Below are positions 7,627 to 16,310 of a stretch of DNA of 64,000 nucleotides, piece by piece. The position numbers and the translations under genes are program-made. The stretch spans positions 35,757 through 99,756 of the forward strand of contig DKUL01000065.1 of the NCBI GenBank assembly GCA_002490665.1, given 5' to 3'. The notes beneath the pieces were generated by a model. The model searched no databases. It had not been told where the DNA came from and was given only the letters and a program-made list of their open reading frames with translations. Source of the DNA: Lachnospiraceae bacterium UBA7205. GTDB lineage: Bacteria; Bacillota; Clostridia; Lachnospirales; Lachnospiraceae. Position 1 is the first letter of the stretch; each line of letters starts with the position of its first letter.

Positions 7627-9243
7627 TTAACCAGAATAGGGCAGCTGCTCAAAGTATTCATTCTCCGACACGCCGTCTATCAAAAGCTGCCACTGCTCCT
7701 CGTCTCGCACATAGCTGATTGTACCCGTCTCTCCGGTGTCCAGCCGGAAATACGCAGTCCCTGCATTGTCCGTCCCTGTAATCTTAAGCACGCTGCCGGC
7801 GGGGATTTCTGTCTCGACACCCTCCAGTGTCACAGGAAGGTCTTTTGCCACTGTCAGTTTATAAAGCGTATCGACTGCAAAGATTTCCTCTGCCTGCACC
7901 AGTTTTCCATCCTCTGTCAGGCTGTATTCCATACTGCCTGCATATGAGCCAAACACATCCAGATGCATGAACAGCCCGAGCTTATCCGTTCCCAGATAAA
8001 ATTTTCCTGCTCCCCCCAAATACGCACCACCGAAGGACACACCATCCAGTTTGTCACATGCCTGCACCTTGCCGCCTGTGACCTCATACACATATGTCAC
8101 ATAGTCATCCGACGCATAGTCGCAGTAGAATACCAGAAAACTGCGTCCATCAGAACGTTTTATCACATATCCCATCATAAACTGGCTGAATGTCCCGACG
8201 GTCTCGCTGGTATCTCCTGACACGACTGTCACTTCCGTTGTCCCATATTCTTCGTCATAAACGGACGCAATCTTCACTTCACCGTCCGCGCCTATCAGCC
8301 TTGACGCATCAGTATTCTCCATCACACGCGCAACCACGCTGCTGCATGGGCTAATGTACTCCTCTTTGATATATTCGGAAAACATATCATATGGAAGTGT
8401 AACGGACGGCGCTCCTGTCACATAAGGCGCAACAGTGTACAGATTATATTCAATCACAATTCCTGTATTGTCCAGATACCAGCACATTGGCGTCTCGCCA
8501 AATGTATCGTTCTCCACAACGTCCTGATATTCTGGAAAAAGTCCGTCCGCATAGTCCTCTTCCAGCTTCTGCGTAATATAACTGACAGCCTTGTCATAAA
8601 ATCCTTCCGCATCACTCAGAATGTCTTCAAGCTGCAGCTTCCTGCCACTGCTTACATCAAAAGTAGCGCCCTCAAAGTCATAGAAACCATGCGCTCCGCC
8701 CTCGTACATGTCATGAATGCTGCAAAAGCTGGCAACACGATTATCAATCCTGTATGCCAGAACACTCTCGCTGTTATAATAGTTAATAAAATATTTTTTT
8801 TCTTCTTCCGAGTCATAATGCTCTTTTGCCATCTGCAGCAGCTCGTCATAATCATTCGTAAGTCCGCCCCACTGCGCGAGCAGTGCGTCATTCAGTGCAT
8901 CATATCCATCTCCCACGACTGCAACCCTGTCAGCGTCAACTGACAAAAGAAGTGTTTTTCCATCATCTGCGTACCACTCTTTCTTTTCCGATACTGAACC
9001 AATCGTCGGACAATTTACATCTGCATCGTTCTCTTCACTGCCCTGGGGCTCTTTCTCCGGTTCGTCCTCTTTTGCTATTTCATTTTCCGCATCCTTATTT
9101 TCGGATTTTTCACTCTGTACCTGAGACTCCTGCACCGTTCCTGAATCCGGCTGTCCGCCCTGAGCCGCACTGCATCCGCCCATAATGAAACCCAATAAAA
9201 TCCATGCGATACTCCAAATACTCTTTTTCATAATTATAGCCAT
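7627..9243 (-). CDS. Secreted lipoprotein with DUF3298-like and SH3-like regions
   Basis: The 538-residue protein has a signal peptide ending in an MGGC lipobox, then a low-complexity acidic linker (about 30-75). A DUF4163/DUF3298-type region follows, with the marker GGAHGFYDF near residue 185. The last 80 residues look like an SH3-type beta-barrel (PAGSVLKITG, TGTISYV). It is probably anchored to the outer membrane face. The ATG at 9231 (MKKS) is an alternative start. Function unknown; related proteins are cell-surface or anti-sigma-linked. Confidence 0.65.
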   Translation of the reverse strand: MAIIMKKSIWSIAWILLGFIMGGCSAAQGGQPDSGTVQESQVQSEKSENKDAENEIAKEDEPEKEPQGSEENDADVNCPTIGSVSEKKEWYADDGKTLLLSVDADRVAVVGDGYDALNDALLAQWGGLTNDYDELLQMAKEHYDSEEEKKYFINYYNSESVLAYRIDNRVASFCSIHDMYEGGAHGFYDFEGATFDVSSGRKLQLEDILSDAEGFYDKAVSYITQKLEEDYADGLFPEYQDVVENDTFGETPMCWYLDNTGIVIEYNLYTVAPYVTGAPSVTLPYDMFSEYIKEEYISPCSSVVARVMENTDASRLIGADGEVKIASVYDEEYGTTEVTVVSGDTSETVGTFSQFMMGYVIKRSDGRSFLVFYCDYASDDYVTYVYEVTGGKVQACDKLDGVSFGGAYLGGAGKFYLGTDKLGLFMHLDVFGSYAGSMEYSLTEDGKLVQAEEIFAVDTLYKLTVAKDLPVTLEGVETEIPAGSVLKITGTDNAGTAYFRLDTGETGTISYVRDEEQWQLLIDGVSENEYFEQLPYSG

Positions 9244-9252
9244 GCTCCCTTT

Positions 9253-9792
9253 TCAATCTTTCTCCTCTTTCCGCCATCCATGCGCATCCATCATCCCTCT
9301 GACTTCAAACAGCTTATCCAGAAACCAGTACGGAATCATTGTCCCCTGTTCCTGCATCGCAAGCACTTCCTCCTTGCCTGCCCACCGGACAGCCTGCACC
9401 TCTTCCTCCTGCAAACGAAGCGAGGCGAGGTCTACCTCCTGTTCCAGCAGATAATAGTCGTCAAAACCATGCACAAAATTGATGGTAAAATCAGGTCTCC
9501 TGTCCGACAAGTCAATCCCTAATCCCAGCTCCTCAGCCACTTCCCGCTCCGCTGCCTGCTGGCTGTTCTCGCCCTGCAAGGCAGAGCCTGCCGCCGTCAA
9601 ATCCCACATGTTCGGCCAGTCCTCCTTGAAGGGCTGCCGCTGCTGAATCAGCATCTCATTCCTGCTGTTAAAAATACAGACATGGACAGCAAGGTGATAC
9701 TCTCCGTCCTTCATCGGGTCGCCGCGCCGGTGCATCCTTCCCGTCCTCTCCCTGTCCTTTGTATATAAATCCCACAGTTCGTTCTCTGCCAT
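9253..9792 (-). CDS. NUDIX hydrolase
   Basis: The 179-residue protein carries a Nudix box, with GSALQGENSQQAAEREVAEE covering GX5EX7REUXEE, followed by LGLGI. MLIQQRQPFKEDWPNMWDLT before it and HGFDDYYLLEQEVDL after it resemble the isopentenyl-diphosphate isomerase-like/YfcD subgroup. Real substrates may be nucleoside diphosphate derivatives. It is followed ten bases on by the lipoprotein gene, so the two may be co-transcribed. Confidence 0.88.
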   Translation of the reverse strand: MAENELWDLYTKDRERTGRMHRRGDPMKDGEYHLAVHVCIFNSRNEMLIQQRQPFKEDWPNMWDLTAAGSALQGENSQQAAEREVAEELGLGIDLSDRRPDFTINFVHGFDDYYLLEQEVDLASLRLQEEEVQAVRWAGKEEVLAMQEQGTMIPYWFLDKLFEVRGMMDAHGWRKEEKD

Positions 9793-9835
9793 AACATCCT
9801 CCCTGCCGCTTTTGGCGGCTCAAATAGAAATGAAA

Positions 9836-9866
9836 GTGCAAGACCTGAAACAGACAGACCTTGCAC
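9836..9866 (-). terminator. Terminator after the nitroreductase gene
   Basis: Read on the minus strand, a 12-bp stem (GTGCAAGGTCTG paired with CAGGTCTTGCAC, two weak pairs) closes a 7-base loop and is followed by TTTCATTTCTATTT. It lies 70 bases past the nitroreductase stop. Confidence 0.6.
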
Positions 9867-9935
9867 CCTTATTTGATGCCAGTCTCCTTCTATGCCTCCA
9901 TTCATTCTGAATGGCGCATTGAGGAACTGTACATA

Positions 9936-10478
9936 CTATACAAACTTCACCAGTTCTTCCACACTCTTTCTCTTCGGCGCAGCCGGCTCCTCGTCCGCGT
10001 ATCCTACCGCCACAAGCGCAGCAACCTTCTGTCCTTCCTCGACACCGATAATCTCAGCAACCTTCGCCTCGTCAAAGATGCCGAGAATGACAGCGCCTAC
10101 CCCTTTATCATGGGCAGCAAGGCAGAAGGTCTGTGTCGCAAGTCCCGCGTCAAACACTTCCCAGCGGTCTTCCTTCGATGTCGTATAAGAACCGTCACGT
10201 TCAAATCCGCTTCTGCCGTGCACCATGTTCACGACAACAAGTGCCGCACAGCCCTTGATGATGCCGTTGTTGTGCTCAAATCCAAGCGTCGCCTCCTCTG
10301 CGATTTTTGCCTTGATGTCCGCGTTTTCAACCACCACATACCTTGTCACCTGGGTATTTTTCCAGGACGGTGCAAAGGATGCCGCCGACACGATTTCCTG
10401 TATTACCTCGTGTGGTACCTGTTCCGGCTTGAACTTCCTGATACTTCTCCTTGTCTCAATACATTTGATTGCTTCCAT
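9936..10478 (-). CDS. Nitroreductase-family FMN oxidoreductase
   Basis: The 180-residue protein begins with the family's RRSIRKFKPEQVPHEVIQEI, which contributes the FMN-phosphate-binding arginines. AASFAPSWKNTQ and GVGAVILGIFDEAKVAEIIG follow as expected. It should use NAD(P)H to reduce nitro- or quinone-like compounds via FMN. The length is normal for the family. It stands alone between a terminator and the Suf genes. Confidence 0.88.
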   Translation of the reverse strand: MEAIKCIETRRSIRKFKPEQVPHEVIQEIVSAASFAPSWKNTQVTRYVVVENADIKAKIAEEATLGFEHNNGIIKGCAALVVVNMVHGRSGFERDGSYTTSKEDRWEVFDAGLATQTFCLAAHDKGVGAVILGIFDEAKVAEIIGVEEGQKVAALVAVGYADEEPAAPKRKSVEELVKFV

Positions 10479-10565
10479 AGTACTACCTCGCTTTCCTTTG
10501 TTTATTATCTTATAAAATTTATATCTTCTGCCATCGCACTTCTGTCTTAGATTATATGAGCAGGG

Positions 10566-11483
10566 CTATTTCAGGAATCCGTTTACAATCTGCTCCTCCG
10601 CCTCTGCCTCCGTCAGCCCCAGCGTCATCAGTTTTATCAGCTGCTCGCCAGCAATTTTTCCGATTGCTGCTTCATGAATCAGGCTCGCGTCAATGCTGTT
10701 TGCCGTAATCTCCGGAATCGCGCGCACCACTGCATTGTCCATAATAATCGCATCGCACTCCGAATGCCCTGCGCACTTGTTGTTTCCATTGATATGCGAA
10801 TAAAAGGTCTGCTCGGACGAATCCTTTGCCACGGAACGCGAAATCACGTTCGTGCTCGAATCCTCACCGTCCAAATCGACATAAAAGTTCGTTGTCGCTT
10901 TCTGTTTCCCATGCGTCATCAGCTTTTCCTTGATGACAAGCTGCGCACCTTTTCCAAGCTTTGCCCTTGTAACCCTGTCCGTAGAGTCCACGCCCCTGAT
11001 TTGAACGGTGTCCATTTCCATGTAGCTGCCTTCATCCAGATTGACGATTGTCTCCGGGTTCATCACACGCTCCCCAGTACCCTCGCCGGAACCATAGTGT
11101 TTCTCCACATACCGCACCTTTGCATTTTTTCCGATAAAAAAGGAGTGGATTCCGCTGTGCTCGCTCGTCTTGCTGCCGCCATTATGGATGCCGCATCCTG
11201 CCACAATCGTGACATCACAGTCCTCGCCAATATGAAAATCGTTGTATACCAGCTCCTTGAGTCCTGTCTGTGTCATCAGTACGGGTATGTGCACGCTTTC
11301 CTTTCTGGTGCCGGGCTTGATAAAAATGTCAATTCCCGGCTTATCCTCTTTTGGGACAATCTCGATATGTTCTGTGGACTGCCTTCCTGCCGACTCGCCG
11401 TTTGCGCGGATATTGTAGGCGCCTGCTGGCACTTCGTGCAAATCCGCCACCTGCATCAGCAATGTTTTCTGAATCTCATCCAT
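10566..11483 (-). CDS. SufB/SufD-family Fe-S assembly scaffold (minimal Suf system)
   Basis: From the ATG at 11483, with AGGAGGG upstream, the protein is 305 residues, much shorter than SufB (about 470) or SufD (about 420). It keeps the beta-helix core and the C-terminal SufBD signature, including HSECDAIIMDN, IPEI and HEAAIGKIAGEQLIKLMTLG. It overlaps the SufC-like gene by 8 bp. SufS, SufU and SufD genes are absent here. This two-gene layout matches the proposed ancestral SmsCB-type (SufCB-only) Fe-S systems of archaea and anaerobic Firmicutes. Confidence 0.82.
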   Translation of the reverse strand: MDEIQKTLLMQVADLHEVPAGAYNIRANGESAGRQSTEHIEIVPKEDKPGIDIFIKPGTRKESVHIPVLMTQTGLKELVYNDFHIGEDCDVTIVAGCGIHNGGSKTSEHSGIHSFFIGKNAKVRYVEKHYGSGEGTGERVMNPETIVNLDEGSYMEMDTVQIRGVDSTDRVTRAKLGKGAQLVIKEKLMTHGKQKATTNFYVDLDGEDSSTNVISRSVAKDSSEQTFYSHINGNNKCAGHSECDAIIMDNAVVRAIPEITANSIDASLIHEAAIGKIAGEQLIKLMTLGLTEAEAEEQIVNGFLK

Positions 11484-12204
11484 GTATACACCCTCCTGCA
11501 TTATGTCTGCACTCAAGATTGCCATTTAGCAGCTTTGGCAGTATCTCCGCTTTCGACCCCATGTCCTGAATCTCGCCGTTTGCAATCACGACAATTTTGT
11601 CCGCAATGTCAAGAATGCGCTCCTGATGCGAGATAATCACAATATTCCCCTGCGTCTTGTCATGCATCTTTTCAAACACCTTGATTAAATTCTGAAAACT
11701 CCACAGGTCAATTCCTGCCTCCGGTTCGTCAAATACCGACAGCTTCATGCCCCTGGCAATAACCGTCGCAATCTCAATCCGCTTGAGCTCCCCGCCCGAC
11801 AGGCTGGCATTTACCTCCCGGTTGATGTAATCCCGCGCGCACAGCCCTACCTCCGCAAGATACTTACATGCGCCTTCCACACTGAGCTGCTCCCTCGCCG
11901 CCAGCCGAATAAGGTCAAGCACCGTGATTCCCTTAAAACGAACCGGCTGCTGAAAGGCAAAGCTGATACCCAGGTTCGCTCGCTCCGTGATGGACAGCTC
12001 CGTAATATCCTGCCCCTCAAAGAAAATCCGCCCCTCTGTCGGCTGTATGATTCCCGCAATCATCTTGGCAAGGGTCGATTTTCCGCCCCCGTTTGGCCCG
12101 GTGATTGCCGTGAAACGGTCGTCTATTTTTAAGTCAATATGATTCAATATATCCTTTCCATTCCCATCATCCACATGGTAGGATATATCCTTTAATTCTA
12201 GCAC
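11476..12204 (-). CDS. sufC: SufC-like ABC ATPase of a minimal Suf system
   Basis: The start is taken as GTG at 12204, nine bases after GAGGAGG; the longer in-frame reading has no ribosome site. The 242-residue ATPase has Walker A GPNGGGKST, the Q-loop AFQQPVRFKG, the ABC signature LSGGELKR and Walker B KLSVFDEPEAG. The DEPEAG sequence and lack of membrane domains are typical of SufC. Its odd C-terminus includes CRHNAGGC, which might bind metal. It is co-translated with the SufB-like scaffold and should drive Fe-S cluster assembly. Confidence 0.85.
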   Translation of the reverse strand: MLELKDISYHVDDGNGKDILNHIDLKIDDRFTAITGPNGGGKSTLAKMIAGIIQPTEGRIFFEGQDITELSITERANLGISFAFQQPVRFKGITVLDLIRLAAREQLSVEGACKYLAEVGLCARDYINREVNASLSGGELKRIEIATVIARGMKLSVFDEPEAGIDLWSFQNLIKVFEKMHDKTQGNIVIISHQERILDIADKIVVIANGEIQDMGSKAEILPKLLNGNLECRHNAGGCIHG

Positions 12205-12404
12205 GAATCCGCGCCTCCTCTCCTGATGCCTCTGAATTTCATATATACGCTCTTTCAGTATAACCAATATTTTACAAAAAAGCGACTGTTTTTTGAAATT
12301 TTCATATGAATCTTGTGGCAGGAAATCCTCCCTCCAATATCCCAATAAGCATAGGTCATAATATCATTAACTGCCGCATAAGCTGTATTTTTAGCTTGCT
12401 CTGA

Positions 12405-13667
12405 CTAAAGTTTCTTTTCCACCTTTCCCAGTTCGTCCAGCAGTGCCGTTCTTCTTGGATAGGTGCGCCGCAGTTCCTCAATAAGCTCCCCTGCCTTATC
12501 AGTTCCTTTCCATTTTATAAGCTGTGCTATCTGCTTCGTTACCTTTTTGTACTCTCGTCTATCCTTTGCCTGCGCGCAATTCCTGCTGATTTCCTCATAA
12601 CACAGTTCATAAACCTGCTCTGGATAATCTTTCACCAAATATTTTCCATAATAAAATAAATCAAACGGATTTTCCGTTACATCCTCAAGTAATCGTTTTG
12701 TTTCTTTTTCAGCAATAAGGACATTGCGGTAACATATGGTTTGTTTCGCATCTTTTAACAGATTCAGCAACGATTCATAATGCTCATTCCACGCATTGTT
12801 CTGGCTGTAAATCTGTTTCAGGACTTCCCAGAACTTTTCATTTCCCATCAAAAGAAGCTTTTTTGCCTGTGCAATCTGTTTTTCTGTATCGTTAGCCGCC
12901 GCATAAATATCGTATAAAATATTATTCCAGTCTTCCGGGTCACTGCTGCGGTAATGCCATGCGCTTTCTTCATTTGCCTGTTCTAAGCAAAGCTGCTCCG
13001 CTTCCCCATACTGCCCTTCTTCCAAGGCGTCACTAATCGCAATCCTGCGCAGCTCCTTCACCGAAATATTCTGATAAAGCTCTTCCCTTACAGCCTCCTT
13101 GCCATATAAGTGCCTGTGCAGTAAATATCTTGCAAGCATGTCCTCCTTTTTTGTGTAATCAGGAAAACTCTCCTCCTGCGCACTTTCAAGCAAAATATCA
13201 AGAACCTTTTCCAGCTTCTGTGCATTCTTTTCATCACAAAGACAGATTCCACATTTCAGCAAATCATACCGCCAGTCCGTCCAGCCATCAAATGCGTTCT
13301 TACGGGCTTCCTTAATTATGATATCCAATGCCGCATTGCGCATTTTCTTGTCCTGTTTCTCAATTTCTTTTGTACATTTGCCAATCAAGTCATAGGTACA
13401 CAGGATTACATCTGTCAGCATTCCGGAACTGCTGTCTGCGTAAGACGCCAGCTTCACGCCGGAGAGCAGGATGTATACAGATGCCTTCAGTGCTGTCAAG
13501 GCGTCCCCTGATTTCAACTGCTCCGCACACATATCCACGCAGTCATGCATATCCGCGCAAATATTGTCGCAGCTGCTCCATCCGATATATCCACGGTAAG
13601 TGTTACACTTAATTGATGCAGCTATTGTATTTTTCACTATTATTATGACATCTTCTGAAGGAATCAT
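12405..13667 (-). CDS. Helical-repeat protein of unknown function
   Basis: The 420-residue protein is almost wholly helical, consistent with a TPR-like solenoid (for example ALEEGQYGEAEQLCLEQANE). The first 120 residues contain several cysteines. The opening YRGYIGWSSC and ILLSGVKLASY resemble, from memory, the C-terminal half of Firmicutes SWIM zinc-finger proteins, but no SWIM domain is present. It ends four bases inside the start of the ANT-like gene on the same strand, so the two are coupled. Function not known. Confidence 0.55.
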   Translation of the reverse strand: MIPSEDVIIIVKNTIAASIKCNTYRGYIGWSSCDNICADMHDCVDMCAEQLKSGDALTALKASVYILLSGVKLASYADSSSGMLTDVILCTYDLIGKCTKEIEKQDKKMRNAALDIIIKEARKNAFDGWTDWRYDLLKCGICLCDEKNAQKLEKVLDILLESAQEESFPDYTKKEDMLARYLLHRHLYGKEAVREELYQNISVKELRRIAISDALEEGQYGEAEQLCLEQANEESAWHYRSSDPEDWNNILYDIYAAANDTEKQIAQAKKLLLMGNEKFWEVLKQIYSQNNAWNEHYESLLNLLKDAKQTICYRNVLIAEKETKRLLEDVTENPFDLFYYGKYLVKDYPEQVYELCYEEISRNCAQAKDRREYKKVTKQIAQLIKWKGTDKAGELIEELRRTYPRRTALLDELGKVEKKL

Positions 13668-14530
13668 TGCCTCACCTCTTTCTTTGACTTCCGCACATGC
13701 TCCAGAAACCCCCTGGCTGCCTTCCCTTCCGCCGCATTATATGTATATCCCAGCCTGCTCCCCACATACGCTGCTGTCTGCTCAAACAGGTCACACATAT
13801 GCAGCACCGCCGTCCATGCTTCCGCAACGCTTCCACCAAAGTAGGTATTCAGGTATCCCTGATACTCGTCCGGTTCCAGCCACCTATATAAGTATTTTGC
13901 TGATTTTCCGACGCTGACCTGAAAATCCGTCCTGATGCCGGCTTTCCATGAAAGCATCTTTTCCAGCTGCTTGCGAACCACAAAGTTGGTCATGTCCTGC
14001 ACATAAGGCATCTCCTCGCGCCACAGTCCCTTCGCTATATTATTGCTGCACCACCAGAATTCATTGGCACATGCCTGAAACTGTGCTTCTGAAGGCTTTT
14101 TTACATGGTAATCCGCATCTGTTGATTCCGGCACTTCCGGAAGAATGTTTTCCTTATCCAGCAAAATCCGGCAAAGCCTGTCATCATGAATATGCTCCCT
14201 GGCAAACTGAATTGTCTGTACTGTAAGGTCAATTCGGACACCGTCTTCAAACTGCATCAGCCAGCCATAATGATTTTCCTTGTCACTCGGATAATCCGGG
14301 CTTTCGTCGGGATACTGCATATACAGAATTTTGCCAAACTTGTGAATCCAGTCCTTATCCTCAATAAATGATTTTGTTTCCCGCACCACATACACAATGT
14401 CATAGTCCTGAAATATATCTCTTGGGACATTCGGGTTTGTCCGCGAGCCATTCATATATACAGCCAGAATCCTGTCGTCTTTCTTTGCGATATCCATCAG
14501 CAGCCCATACATTATTTCCTCATTGCGCAT
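13664..14530 (-). CDS. ANT(6)/AadE-like nucleotidyltransferase
   Basis: From the ATG at 14530 the protein has 288 residues, as expected for aminoglycoside 6-adenylyltransferases. The nucleotidyltransferase motif GSRTNPNVPRDIFQDYDIVY gives both acidic residues of the metal site, and VRIDLTVQ supplies the third. The C-terminal helical part (FWWCSNNIAKGLWREEMPYV) is characteristic of the family. Chromosomal homologs of this kind are common in Clostridia, and resistance cannot be assumed. GGGAGG lies 12 bases upstream, rather far. The next gene overlaps its end by 4 bp. Confidence 0.82.
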   Translation of the reverse strand: MRNEEIMYGLLMDIAKKDDRILAVYMNGSRTNPNVPRDIFQDYDIVYVVRETKSFIEDKDWIHKFGKILYMQYPDESPDYPSDKENHYGWLMQFEDGVRIDLTVQTIQFAREHIHDDRLCRILLDKENILPEVPESTDADYHVKKPSEAQFQACANEFWWCSNNIAKGLWREEMPYVQDMTNFVVRKQLEKMLSWKAGIRTDFQVSVGKSAKYLYRWLEPDEYQGYLNTYFGGSVAEAWTAVLHMCDLFEQTAAYVGSRLGYTYNAAEGKAARGFLEHVRKSKKEVRQ

Positions 14531-14622
14531 TAGTCTTTTCCGCCTCCCTGACATTCAAAATTTATCCATTTCTTCCTATCCTTGGACATTATACCATTCA
14601 CACGCTTTCTTTTCAATCTTCC

Positions 14623-15471
14623 TCATATCTTTACCCCAAAGCAAATCTCCTGCCCCTCTGGCTCGTTCAGCAGCTCCACTGTAAGCTCCCCCTTGTGGCG
14701 CTTTGCAATCTGGTTTGCCTGATACAGCCCAAGCCCCCTGTCCTCACGGTTATTTTTGGTTGTAAACCCTTTTTCAAAAAAGTGGGAAACCGCACCCATG
14801 GTCAGGTTTTCCACCTGATTTTTAATCATGAATATCAGCTTGTCGTTTTTGGCATCAAGCACCATCTCCACCCTGTTCCTCCGCGGTGTTGCCGCCTCGA
14901 ATGCATTGTCTGTCAGCGTCCCGATAATTTCGACGAGCGCATGTTCTGACACTGTTGTCACAATTTCCTGACTCAGCACCTGGATGTCGATGTCAACATA
15001 GGCAGGCGCACTGATAATCTTGCTGTAGAGAAATCCCGCCAGTATCTTGTCCGATATGCGCAGCAGCGCCGGGTTGCAGCGGGATTTGTCCGCATAAATA
15101 TCCTTGCAGTATGCCGACTGCGCCCTGACAAGCTCGTCATAGTCACTGATGGTCACATGCATGTTCAGAATCGCATTCATATGATTGTCAAACTCATGCT
15201 GCCGTGCCCGGATATCCTTTGTCAGCTCCTCCATCGGCTTTATGTAAAGCTTGTAAATTTTCAGTTCCTGCTCCTGCCGCCGCAGTGCCGCATAGTTCTG
15301 CGCCCAGTCAAAAAAGCCGAAAATAATCACCGAAAAGACAATGCCAAACAGCACCATCACCTTGATATCGAGCGTGTGGCTTAAATACAGGTCAACCAGC
15401 AGATATAACGCAATTATCAGCGCAACCACGCAAAAGATTCTATATAAAAATTTTCTGCCAAGCTCAGCCAT
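14623..15471 (-). CDS. GHKL-type sensor histidine kinase (AgrC-like)
   Basis: The 282-residue protein has only two membrane segments (about 10-30 and 36-54), a linker, and the phosphoacceptor region RQHEFDNHMNAI with H92. The ATPase domain shows the N-box TLTDNAFEAATP and the G-box EDRGLGLYQAN. This is the HPK10/AgrC class without the usual multi-pass peptide sensor. The response regulator gene lies just upstream. No agrB or agrD precursor gene is visible, so the signal is unknown. Confidence 0.85.
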   Translation of the reverse strand: MAELGRKFLYRIFCVVALIIALYLLVDLYLSHTLDIKVMVLFGIVFSVIIFGFFDWAQNYAALRRQEQELKIYKLYIKPMEELTKDIRARQHEFDNHMNAILNMHVTISDYDELVRAQSAYCKDIYADKSRCNPALLRISDKILAGFLYSKIISAPAYVDIDIQVLSQEIVTTVSEHALVEIIGTLTDNAFEAATPRRNRVEMVLDAKNDKLIFMIKNQVENLTMGAVSHFFEKGFTTKNNREDRGLGLYQANQIAKRHKGELTVELLNEPEGQEICFGVKI

Positions 15472-15532
15472 CGCAACGCACTCCTTTTATCATTCCTGCT
15501 TTCTCCTATTCCCTGATATTGCCAAGGGGCTG

Positions 15533-16264
15533 TTATACACACAGCCTTTTCTTAATATCACTCTTATACGTAATCCCAATTTCCACCTGTTCTTTGTTTT
15601 TCATGCGGATAAGTCCGTTTACGGTATCCACATAATCAATATAATCCTGATTTACAACACACATGCGGTGTATCTGCAAAAATTTATCATCCGGCAGTTT
15701 TTCTAGCAGCTGCCTGATGGAGAGATACGGAACCTTCATTTCTTCTTTTAACAATACGAACTGAACCCCACGCGGCACTGCCTTGACATACACAATATCC
15801 TTACAAAAAAGCTTGTAATTGATGCCATCCTTTTTCACAACCACATACGCGTCCCGCGTCTCCCCCTGCTGGGACAAAAACAGCAGCTTTCCCGCGAGCT
15901 TCTCGATATCCTGCTCATTATACGGCTTTATGAGGTACTGGTAACAGTGCAGTTCCCTGTACGCGGTCAGCTCCATATTCGCCAGCGAGGTAATCATCAC
16001 AATCGGCGTGAATGCATACTCCCTTTTCTGACGCACCTCCCGCGCAAATGTTATCCCCGAGGTGTCATCCCTGTCGTTACAATCCAGGTTAATGTCCAAC
16101 AAAAAAGCCTGAAAGGGCGGCTGCGCTTCATCCGCAAGCGCAGCCCTTGCCTCTTTCAGACTATTTGCAGGAACGGTGCACACCCTGTCAGATACCTTTT
16201 CCAGCATCGCAGTAATCGCATCCAGGCAGTCCTTACTGTCCTCCAGAACCAATATCCTTGTCAT
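15533..16264 (-). CDS. LytTR-family response regulator
   Basis: The start ATG at 16264 follows GGAGGAACAAGACAC. The 243-residue protein has an N-terminal receiver with acidic LEDS, the phosphoacceptor D57 in LLDINLD, and the conserved Lys in LIKPYNEQD. A C-terminal LytTR DNA-binding domain (about 135-240) contains KLPDDKFLQIHRMCVVN and ends IGITYKSDIKKRL. It pairs with the downstream GHKL kinase. Targets are unknown; LytTR proteins usually bind paired direct repeats. Confidence 0.9.
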   Translation of the reverse strand: MTRILVLEDSKDCLDAITAMLEKVSDRVCTVPANSLKEARAALADEAQPPFQAFLLDINLDCNDRDDTSGITFAREVRQKREYAFTPIVMITSLANMELTAYRELHCYQYLIKPYNEQDIEKLAGKLLFLSQQGETRDAYVVVKKDGINYKLFCKDIVYVKAVPRGVQFVLLKEEMKVPYLSIRQLLEKLPDDKFLQIHRMCVVNQDYIDYVDTVNGLIRMKNKEQVEIGITYKSDIKKRLCV

Positions 16265-16310
16265 GTGTCTTGTTCCTCCTGTTTTTCGTTTCCATCCTAC
16301 CAAGTCTGTT

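Noticed and set aside
13664..14530. Acquired aminoglycoside resistance gene
   Set aside because: The family match is clear, but no mobile-element signs surround it and similar chromosomal proteins are common; resistance cannot be inferred.
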